From NCBI GenBank assembly GCA_913053875.1, contig CAJXGN010000001.1:186001-250000 (forward strand): 64,000 bases of DNA. The letters run 5' to 3'. The notes under the pieces are model-generated. The model was given only the letters and a program-made list of their open reading frames with translations. It had not been told where the DNA came from and ran no database searches. Below are positions 1 through 6,467 of this stretch, one piece after another. Within the stretch, counting starts at the first letter, position 1, and each line of letters starts with the position of its first letter. The stretch is from an uncultured Agromyces sp. Its GTDB lineage: Bacteria > Actinomycetota > Actinomycetes > Actinomycetales > Microbacteriaceae. The translations under genes and the position numbers were made by a program.

Positions 1-1041
1 CTCCGCGGCGGCGAGCGACTCGACGGTCAGCGCGCCCGGCCCCGGCTCGAACGCGTCGACGACGGCCTGCACGGTGTCGACGATGCCGGTGAAGCCGATG
101 CGCCCGTCGTGGAACGCGGCGACCGCCTGCTCGTTGGCGGCGTTGAACACCGCGGGGAACGCGCCGCCCGCGCGCCCGACCGCCTTGGCGAGCGCGACCG
201 CCGGGAACGCGGTCTCGTCGAGCGGCTCGAACGCCCACGACTGCGCGGTCGTGAAGTCGAGCGGGCGCCCGACCCCCGCGACCCGGTGCGGCCAGTCCAG
301 CCCGAGCGAGATGGGCAGCCGCATGTCGGGCGGGGAGGCCTGCGCGATGGTGGAACCGTCGACGAACTCGACCATCGAGTGCACGATCGACTGGGGGTGC
401 ACGACCACGTCGATGCGGTCGTAGTCCACGTCGAACAGCAGGTGCGCCTCGATGACCTCGAGGCCCTTGTTCACGAGCGTGGCGGAGTTCGTGGTGACGA
501 CGAGCCCCATGTCCCAGGTGGGGTGCGCGAGTGCGTCGGCCGGCGTCACGTCGGCGAGCTCGGCGCGGGTGCGCCCGCGGAACGGCCCGCCCGAGGCGGT
601 GAGCACGAGCCGGCGGATCTCGTCGTGCGTGCCGGCGTGCAGCGCCTGCGCGATCGCGCTGTGCTCGGAGTCGACCGGCACGATCTGGCCGGGAGCGGCG
701 ATGCCGGTGACGAGCTCGCCGCCGACGATGAGCGACTCCTTGTTCGCGAGCGCGAGCGTGCGGCCCTCCTCGAGCGCGGCGAGGGTCGGCGCCAGCCCGA
801 CCGAGCCCGTGATGCCGTTCAGCACCACGTCGGCCTCGACGTCGCGCACCAGCGCGACGGCCTCGTCGACGCCGACCGCGGTGTGCTCGACGCCGAACCG
901 CTCGGCCTGCGCGGCGAGCCCGTCGACGTCGCTGCCGACGCCCAGGCCGACCACGCGGAAGCGATCGGGCGCGCCCGCGATGACGTCGAGCGCCTGCGTG
1001 CCGATGGAGCCGGTGGAACCGAGGATGAGGACGCTGCGCAC
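1..1041 (-). CDS. dxr: 1-deoxy-D-xylulose 5-phosphate reductoisomerase (3' end cut by window edge)
   Basis: Dxr converts 1-deoxyxylulose 5-phosphate to methylerythritol 4-phosphate with NADPH in the cytosolic MEP isoprenoid pathway. The visible 347 codons start at a GTG (1041) and open with the NADPH-binding segment [18 protein letters not shown]. They continue through [31 protein letters not shown] and the catalytic loop with [12 protein letters not shown], all hallmarks of the family. The C-terminal end lies beyond base 1, so completeness cannot be judged. The next gene upstream on the same strand starts at 1758 and ends 84 bases away. Identity is certain from the motifs; the GTG start is well placed because the Rossmann strand begins at once. 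Confidence 0.95.
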   Translation of the reverse strand, partial: MRSVLILGSTGSIGTQALDVIAGAPDRFRVVGLGVGSDVDGLAAQAERFGVEHTAVGVDEAVALVRDVEADVVLNGITGSVGLAPTLAALEEGRTLALANKESLIVGGELVTGIAAPGQIVPVDSEHSAIAQALHAGTHDEIRRLVLTASGGPFRGRTRAELADVTPADALAHPTWDMGLVVTTNSATLVNKGLEVIEAHLLFDVDYDRIDVVVHPQSIVHSMVEFVDGSTIAQASPPDMRLPISLGLDWPHRVAGVGRPLDFTTAQSWAFEPLDETAFPAVALAKAVGRAGGAFPAVFNAANEQAVAAFHDGRIGFTGIVDTVQAVVDAFEPGPGALTVESLAAAE

Positions 1042-1125
1042 GACCCCACCCTACGGGTCGGTCACCCCTCGGTCACCGTATGTCGCGTCGGGCTCGGATG
1101 CTCGTGGGCGGCGCGGCCGCGGCCG

Positions 1126-1758
1126 TCAACCGAGCACGGCGACGGCGGCCACCCAGCCGCCGCCGACCGGCACGCCGTGGAACTCGGGCGCGGCGCCGAG
1201 CGCGTCGAACTCGGGAACCGAGCGCTCCATGCGCCCCGGCGCGTCGTCGGGCATCGAGAGCGCGATGCGCGCCGGCTCGAGGAACCGCGTGTGCCCGACC
1301 GCGCGCAGCAGCGCGGCCTTGCGCGCCCAGAGTGCGGCGCGCGCGACCCGCCGCTCCTCGTCGCCCATCGCGTCGAGCGCGGTACGCTCGGTCGGATGGA
1401 ACGCGGCGAGGTCGATCGCCGGTGCGTCGACGAGGTCGACGGGCTCGATCGCGAGGCCCACCGTGCGACGTCGGTCGACGACCGCGACCCCCAGCCGCGG
1501 TGCGGCCGCAGCGTCGGCGTACCAGCGCCCGCCGGACGCGGTGGTCGGGTATCCGACGACGGGGGCCGCATGGCGCGCGCCGCACGCCGTGCACGACCAG
1601 TCGAGCTCGATGTCGTCGGACGGCACCTCGGCGCGGTCGGCGAGCAGTGCGCGCAGCACCGCCGTGGCCGAGGGCGCCCGCCGCGCGGTGCGATGCACGA
1701 AGACGCTCGGCCCGCGCTCGCCGAGCTCGAACCGATCACCGTCCTGCGTCGCATCCAT
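1126..1758 (-). CDS. 4'-phosphopantetheinyl transferase-like protein, active site apparently degenerate
   Basis: This 210-residue protein has the layout of Sfp-type phosphopantetheinyl transferases, which load CoA-derived arms onto carrier proteins. The start ATG at 1758 is chosen because the reading frame upstream runs into the plsC gene. The Mg-binding GVDIE-type motif appears as VGLAIE at about residue 100, so the usual Asp is Ala. The WxxKEA-type motif appears as WARKAALLR, so the catalytic Glu is Ala while the Lys is kept. The fold call is therefore by analogy, and catalytic activity is doubtful. It is followed by dxr in the same direction, an unrelated pathway. An alternative is an unrelated small protein. 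Confidence 0.65.
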   Translation of the reverse strand: MDATQDGDRFELGERGPSVFVHRTARRAPSATAVLRALLADRAEVPSDDIELDWSCTACGARHAAPVVGYPTTASGGRWYADAAAAPRLGVAVVDRRRTVGLAIEPVDLVDAPAIDLAAFHPTERTALDAMGDEERRVARAALWARKAALLRAVGHTRFLEPARIALSMPDDAPGRMERSVPEFDALGAAPEFHGVPVGGGWVAAVAVLG

Positions 1759-1840
1759 CGCTCCATGATGCCGTGTCGCGGCGCCCGAACCCGTGCGCCC
1801 CGCTCTCCACCGCATGGCGGGCACCGCATGCACCCGCGGG

Positions 1841-1846
1841 TAGGGT
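1841..1846 (+). promoter_or_regulatory. -10-like hexamer (TAGGGT) placed for leaderless plsC mRNA
   Basis: TAGGGT ends 6 bases before the GTG start at 1853, so transcription would begin at or within a base or two of the start codon. No clear Shine-Dalgarno sequence lies upstream of the GTG. No convincing -35 is seen. Confidence 0.4.
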
Positions 1847-1852
1847 CGTCGC

Positions 1853-2560
1853 GTGACCGCTCCGAGCGCGCGCCGCGCCACCCGACCCGGACTCGTCTAC
1901 TACGTGGTGCGCGGCATCCTGCGACCGCTGGCGCTGCTGCTGTACCGCCCCACGATCACGGGTCGCGAGCACGTGCCCCGCACCGGCCCGGTGATCATCG
2001 CCAGCAACCACCTCTCGCTGATCGACAGCATCGTCATCCCCCTCGTCGCGCCCCGGCCCGTGCAGTTCCTCACGAAGTCGGACTACTTCACCGGCACGGG
2101 GTTCTCGGGCTGGGTCTCGCGCACGTTCTTCGAGGCGATCGGCGCGGTGGCGGTCGAGCGCGGCGCGGGCAGCCAGGCGCAGGCGGCGCTCGACCGCGGC
2201 CGCGACGTGCTCGAGTCGGGCAGCGCGTTCGCGATCTACCCCGAGGGCAGCCGCTCCACCGACGGGCTGCTGTACCGCGGCCGCACGGGCGTCGCGTGGC
2301 TGTCGCTCGCCACGGGCGCGCCGGTCGTGCCGGTCGGGCTCATCGGCACCGAGGCGATCCAGCCCGTGGGCACCCGTTGGCCTCGCGTGCGCCCGGTCGC
2401 CGTGCACTTCGGTCCGCCGATCGCGCCGGACCCCGATGCGCCGGCGACCTCGGGTCGGGCCCGCCGCGAGCTCACCGAGGCGGTCATGGCGGGCATCCAC
2501 GCGCTCTCCGGGCAGGAGCTCGCGGGCCGCTACAACGACCGCCCGCTCATCGACGGCTGA
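1853..2560 (+). CDS. 1-acyl-sn-glycerol-3-phosphate acyltransferase family protein
   Basis: A PlsC-type acyltransferase of 235 residues that would acylate lysophosphatidate or a related acceptor at the inner face of the membrane. The catalytic HX4D motif is seen as NHLSLID around residue 60. The acceptor-binding motif YPEGSRSTDG lies around residue 130, followed by the conserved PVVPVGLIGTEAI stretch. A basic start and hydrophobic stretch before the HX4D motif suit membrane association. The GTG start at 1853 has a -10-like TAGGGT only 6 bases upstream, which suggests a leaderless message. It stands between divergent and co-directional unrelated genes, so the exact acceptor cannot be told. Confidence 0.88.
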   Translation: MTAPSARRATRPGLVYYVVRGILRPLALLLYRPTITGREHVPRTGPVIIASNHLSLIDSIVIPLVAPRPVQFLTKSDYFTGTGFSGWVSRTFFEAIGAVAVERGAGSQAQAALDRGRDVLESGSAFAIYPEGSRSTDGLLYRGRTGVAWLSLATGAPVVPVGLIGTEAIQPVGTRWPRVRPVAVHFGPPIAPDPDAPATSGRARRELTEAVMAGIHALSGQELAGRYNDRPLIDG

Positions 2561-2588
2561 TTCACGGCCGGCTCACGGTGCCCGCGCG

Positions 2589-2594
2589 TAGGGT
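2589..2594 (+). promoter_or_regulatory. -10-like hexamer (TAGGGT) for the lipoprotein gene
   Basis: TAGGGT lies 7 bases before the ATG at 2602 in the 41-base gap after the acyltransferase gene. This spacing would give a leaderless or nearly leaderless transcript. Confidence 0.4.
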
Positions 2595-2601
2595 TCGCAC
2601 G

Positions 2602-3510
2602 ATGCCGCTCAGATCACTCGCCGTCGCAGCCGCCGCCGTGGTGGTGCTGCTCGCGACCGCCGGATGCACCGCGGAGGAGCCCGAACCGCCGCCGGTGCCG
2701 CGCTACGCGAGCCTGCTGCCCGACCCCGACCCGGACGACTTCGACCCGGGCCTGATCGTCAGCGACGACAGCTTCTACAACGCCGACGCGATGACGGCCA
2801 CCCAGGTGCAGCACTTCTTCGAGTCGCGCCGCTGCACGCCGAGCGACGGCGTGCCGTGCCTCGCCGACTACCGCGAGGACACGACCGACAAGGCGGCCGA
2901 GGAGGACGGCCACTGCGACGCCTACGAGGGCACCCGCCGCGAGCTCGCGTCGACGATCATCGCGAAGGTCGCGCAGGCGTGCGGGGTCAGCCCGCGCGCG
3001 CTGCTCGTGCTGCTGCAGAAGGAGCAGTCGCTCGTCACGCATCCGTCGGCGTACGGCTACGACCGCGCCACGGGCTACGCATGCCCCGACGGGGCGGACT
3101 GCGACACCCGGTACTTCGGATTCTTCAACCAGGTCTACGCGGCCGCCTGGCAGTTCCGGCAGTACACGCAGTACACCGAGCGGCGATACGAGGTCGGTGC
3201 GAACGACGTGCAGTTCCATCCGGATCCCGGCTGCGGCGCGGCATCCGTCGTCATTCGCAACCAGGCGACCGCGGGGCTCTACAACTACACGCCGTACCAG
3301 CCGAACGAGGCGACGCTCGACGATCCCGGGTCGGGCGACGGATGCTCCGCCTGGGGCAACTTCAACTTCTGGCGCATCTGGCACCGGTGGTTCGGCGACC
3401 CGCTCGCCGAGCGCTTCGACGCGTTCTTCCCGCCGTGCGCGAACCTCGCCGACGGGCAGCCGTGCCCCGTCGAGCCGGCCTGGCCGCTGGGCACCGCCGG
3501 GCGCGGCTGA
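2602..3510 (+). CDS. Secreted lipoprotein with lysozyme-like KEQSL motif, function unknown
   Basis: A 302-residue exported protein. Residues 1-22 form a signal peptide ending in a lipobox (LLATAGC), so Cys22 should be lipid-modified and the protein held on the outer face of the membrane. After an acidic linker comes an all-coding globular region with paired cysteines and the stretch LLVLLQKEQSLVT around residue 140. That resembles the helix carrying the catalytic Glu in lytic transglycosylase folds, followed by a YGY/GYACP and FGFFNQVYAAAWQF segment rich in aromatics. I infer a cell-wall-acting or wall-binding protein; the enzymatic role is unproven. It converges on the OsmC gene 18 bases away. 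Confidence 0.75.
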   Translation: MPLRSLAVAAAAVVVLLATAGCTAEEPEPPPVPRYASLLPDPDPDDFDPGLIVSDDSFYNADAMTATQVQHFFESRRCTPSDGVPCLADYREDTTDKAAEEDGHCDAYEGTRRELASTIIAKVAQACGVSPRALLVLLQKEQSLVTHPSAYGYDRATGYACPDGADCDTRYFGFFNQVYAAAWQFRQYTQYTERRYEVGANDVQFHPDPGCGAASVVIRNQATAGLYNYTPYQPNEATLDDPGSGDGCSAWGNFNFWRIWHRWFGDPLAERFDAFFPPCANLADGQPCPVEPAWPLGTAGRG

Positions 3511-3528
3511 GCTCCTGCCGGGCCGCGA

Positions 3529-4005
3529 TCAGTCCGCGACGACGACCTCGGGCTCGTGGCGCACCGGGAAGGCGACGGATGCCGCGATGAAGCACTTCTC
3601 CGCGGCCTCGGCGTGCAGCGCAGCAGCGCGTTCGGCCATGTCCGCGTCGCGCACGACCACGCGCGGGTGCAGCGTCACCTCGGTGAAGGCGCCCCCGCCG
3701 CGGCCGTCTTCGCGCATGGTGCCGGTCGCGCGGTCGGTGTAGCCGACGACCACCACGCCGTGGTTGGTGGCGACGTGCAGGTACGAGAGCATGTGGCACT
3801 GGCTGAGCGCGCCGACGAGGAGCTCCTCCGGGTTCCAGCGCTCACGATCGCCGTGGAAGACCCGGTCGGACGAGCCCTCGATCGGATGCAGCTTGCCCGC
3901 CGCCTCCAGCCGGTGCGCGCGCCCGTAGGCGCGGTAGCTCGCGGTGCCCTCGCCCCGGTTCCCCAGCCAGTCGAGCTCCACCTCGTAGGAGTGCACGTCC
4001 CTCAT
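3529..4005 (-). CDS. OsmC family protein
   Basis: A 158-residue protein of the OsmC/Ohr superfamily, which reduces organic hydroperoxides through paired cysteines. The core is visible: NPEELLVGALSQCHMLSYL carries the first redox Cys after the helix-starting NPEELL motif, and AAEKCFIAASVAFPV carries the second near the C terminus. It belongs to the YhfA/OsmC-like branch rather than clear Ohr, so peroxidase activity is likely but the substrate is open. Start ATG 4005 follows a GAGGAT element 6 bases upstream, which can be read either as a weak -10 or as a ribosome site. It is divergent from the GABA aminotransferase gene. Confidence 0.88.
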   Translation of the reverse strand: MRDVHSYEVELDWLGNRGEGTASYRAYGRAHRLEAAGKLHPIEGSSDRVFHGDRERWNPEELLVGALSQCHMLSYLHVATNHGVVVVGYTDRATGTMREDGRGGGAFTEVTLHPRVVVRDADMAERAAALHAEAAEKCFIAASVAFPVRHEPEVVVAD

Positions 4006-4068
4006 CGGGCCATCCTCGCACGCGCGTGCACGCCCGCGGCGGTGGCCGGCGCGCGTGGGTCCCGGCGG

Positions 4069-4074
4069 TAGGCT
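4069..4074 (+). promoter_or_regulatory. -10-like hexamer (TAGGCT) for the gabT-type gene
   Basis: TAGGCT sits 9 bases before ATG 4084 in the 78-base divergent gap shared with the OsmC gene. The predicted transcript start is within about 3 bases of the ATG. Confidence 0.4.
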
Positions 4075-4083
4075 GGGCGCACC

Positions 4084-5463
4084 ATGACCAACACGATCAA
4101 CGCGCCCGCCTCGGGGGCCGCGGCACCCGTCTTCACCATCCCGCAGGAGCGGCGGATCGTCACCGCGATCCCCGGCCCGAAGTCGCAGGAGCTGCACGCC
4201 CGACGCGTCGAGGTCGTCTCGGCCGGCGTCTCCTCGGTGCTGCCCGTCTACATCGCGCGCGCCAACGGCGCGGTGCTCGAGGACGTCGACGGCAATCGAT
4301 TCCTCGACTTCGGCGCGGGCATCGGCGTGACGACGATCGGCCACACCGAGGCATCCGTCGTCGCCGCCGCGGCCGACCAGCTGCAGGACGTCATCCACAC
4401 CCTCTTCACCATCACGCCCTACGAGGAGTACGTGCGGGTCGCCGAGTGGCTCGCGAAGCTGAGTCCCGGCGACTTCGCCAAGCGCTCGGTGCTCGTGAAC
4501 TCGGGCGCAGAGGCGGTCGAGAACGGCGTGAAGATCGCGCGGCGGTTCACGCGCAAGTGGGCCGTCGCGGTGCTCGACCACGCGTACCACGGCCGCACCA
4601 ACCTCACGATGGCCATGAACTACAAGGCGCACCCGTACGCGACCGGGTACGGCCCGCTCGCCGGCGACGTCTACCACGCGCCCGGTTCCTACCCGTACCG
4701 CGACGGGCTGAGCGGGGCGGATGCCGCGAAGCGCACGATCTCGTACCTCGAGAAGGCCGTCGGGGCCGACGACCTCGCGTGCCTCGTGGTGGAGCCCATC
4801 CAGGGCGAGGGCGGCTTCATGGTGCCGGCCGACGGCTACCTCCCCGCGCTGCAGGAGTGGTGCACGGCCAACGACGTGGTCATGATCGCCGACGAGATCC
4901 AGAGCGGCATGGCGCGCACGGGTCGCGTCTTCGCGAGCGAGCACTTCGGCTGGGTGCCCGACCTCGTGCTCTCGGCCAAGGGCATCGCGGGCGGGCTGCC
5001 CCTCGCGGCCGTCACGGGTCGCGCCGAGGTCATGGACGCGTCGCAGCCCGGCGGGCTCGGCGGCACCTTCGGCGGCAACCCCGTCGCGTGCGCGGCGGCC
5101 GTCGCCGTGTTCGAGGCGATCGACCGCGGCGAGCTGCTCGCCGCCGGGCAGCGCATCGAGGCCGCGCTCACGGCCGGGCTCGAGCGGTTGCGCGAGCGGT
5201 ACGACATCATCGGCGACGTGCGCGGCCGCGGTGCGATGCAGGCCATCGAGCTCGTGCGCCCGGGCACCGCGGAGACCACGAAGGAGCCGAACCCCGAGGC
5301 CGTGCAGGCGCTCGTCGCCTTCGCCGCGCAGCGGGGCGTGCTGTTCCTCTCAGCGGGCACGTTCGGCAACGTGCTGCGGTTCCTGCCGAGCCTGGCCGTC
5401 ACCGACGAGCTCATCGCCGACGCGCTGTCGGTGCTCGACGACGCCTTCGCGTCGCTGGACTGA
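4084..5463 (+). CDS. gabT: 4-aminobutyrate (GABA) aminotransferase
   Basis: A class III pyridoxal-phosphate aminotransferase of 459 residues that moves the amino group of GABA to 2-oxoglutarate, giving succinate semialdehyde and glutamate. Family signatures are the cofactor-binding LVNSGAEAVENGVKIAR, the Asp-containing MIADEIQSGMARTG, and the Schiff-base lysine in LSAKGIAGGLPLAAVTGR. Length and N-terminal IPGPKSQELHARR match GabT better than ornithine or diaminobutyrate enzymes. The asparaginase gene follows after only 3 bases, so the two are probably co-transcribed. A separate polyamine-to-GABA gene group sits about 19 kb to the right, and this enzyme could take its product. Confidence 0.92.
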   Translation: MTNTINAPASGAAAPVFTIPQERRIVTAIPGPKSQELHARRVEVVSAGVSSVLPVYIARANGAVLEDVDGNRFLDFGAGIGVTTIGHTEASVVAAAADQLQDVIHTLFTITPYEEYVRVAEWLAKLSPGDFAKRSVLVNSGAEAVENGVKIARRFTRKWAVAVLDHAYHGRTNLTMAMNYKAHPYATGYGPLAGDVYHAPGSYPYRDGLSGADAAKRTISYLEKAVGADDLACLVVEPIQGEGGFMVPADGYLPALQEWCTANDVVMIADEIQSGMARTGRVFASEHFGWVPDLVLSAKGIAGGLPLAAVTGRAEVMDASQPGGLGGTFGGNPVACAAAVAVFEAIDRGELLAAGQRIEAALTAGLERLRERYDIIGDVRGRGAMQAIELVRPGTAETTKEPNPEAVQALVAFAAQRGVLFLSAGTFGNVLRFLPSLAVTDELIADALSVLDDAFASLD

Positions 5464-5466
5464 GCC

Positions 5467-6456
5467 GTGACCGGTACCTTCGGCGTCGCCGACGCGGTCG
5501 AGCTGGCCGTGGTCGAACGCAACGGATTCGTCGAGTCCCGCCACGCGGGTTCGGCGCTCGTGCTCTCGCCCGACGGCGAGGTCGTCCGCACGCTCGGCGA
5601 CGTCACGACGCCGATCCTGCCCCGCTCGAGCCTCAAGCCGTTCCAGGCGGTCGCGGTCATGTCGACCGGGGTGAGCCTGCGCGGCGAGGACGCGGCGATC
5701 GCGACCGCCAGCCACAGCGGCACCGCGGGCCACGTCGCACTGGTGCGCGGGCTGCTCGGCCGCGCGGGCATCCCCGCGTCGATGCTCGCCTGCCCGCCCG
5801 AGAAGCCGTCCGACCGGGACACGAGGGAGCGCCTCGCACGCGCCGGCGGCGGCGCGGAGCGCATCACCATGAACTGCTCGGGCAAGCACGCGGCCATGCT
5901 GCTCGCGTGCGCCGCGAACGACTGGCCGCTCGAGGGCTACCTCGACCCGGAGCACCCCGTGCAGCGACGGATCCTCGACGTGGTCGAGCGGCTCACCGGC
6001 GAGCGGCCCGCGGCGACGGCGATCGACGGCTGCGGCGCACCCGTGCACGCGCTCTCGCTCGAGGCGCTCGGGCGGGGCGTGCAGCGCATCACGACCGCGC
6101 AGGCCTCGTCGCCGTTCGCGCTGTACCGCGAGGCGAGCGCACTGACCGTGGCCGTGCGGGCGAACGGATGGGTCGTCGCGGGGCCCGGACGGCCCGACTC
6201 GATCGCGATCGACCGGCTCGGCGTGTTCGCCAAGCACGGCGCGGAGGGCGTCATGGTCATGACCGCACCCGACGGCACGACCGTCGCGCTCAAGGTGCTC
6301 GACGGCAGCGGCCGGGCGGCGGCCGTCGTCGCGCTGCGACTGCTCGCGGCAGCGGGCGCACTCGCCGCCCAGGCCGTCGACGACGTGGTCGAGGAGCTCG
6401 ACCTGCGCGTGCTCGGCGGCGGCGTCCGCGTCGGCGGCATCCGCGCGACCGTCTGA
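5467..6456 (+). CDS. L-asparaginase II family protein
   Basis: This 329-residue protein matches the bacterial asparaginase family first seen in Rhizobium (Pfam PF06089, asparaginase II), which hydrolyses asparagine to aspartate and ammonia. Seen here are the N-terminal VERNGFVESRHAGSALVL with LPRSSLKPFQA, the middle ASHSGTAGHV and MNCSGKHAAMLLAC segments, and DGCGAPVHALSLEALG. These Ser, Thr, Cys and Lys positions are the conserved ones of the family. No signal peptide is present, so it is cytosolic. It starts with GTG only 3 bases after the gabT stop, suggesting a two-gene nitrogen-scavenging operon, and converges on the FtsK-like gene. Confidence 0.9.
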   Translation: MTGTFGVADAVELAVVERNGFVESRHAGSALVLSPDGEVVRTLGDVTTPILPRSSLKPFQAVAVMSTGVSLRGEDAAIATASHSGTAGHVALVRGLLGRAGIPASMLACPPEKPSDRDTRERLARAGGGAERITMNCSGKHAAMLLACAANDWPLEGYLDPEHPVQRRILDVVERLTGERPAATAIDGCGAPVHALSLEALGRGVQRITTAQASSPFALYREASALTVAVRANGWVVAGPGRPDSIAIDRLGVFAKHGAEGVMVMTAPDGTTVALKVLDGSGRAAAVVALRLLAAAGALAAQAVDDVVEELDLRVLGGGVRVGGIRATV

Positions 6457-6467
6457 CGGGCCGCCGC

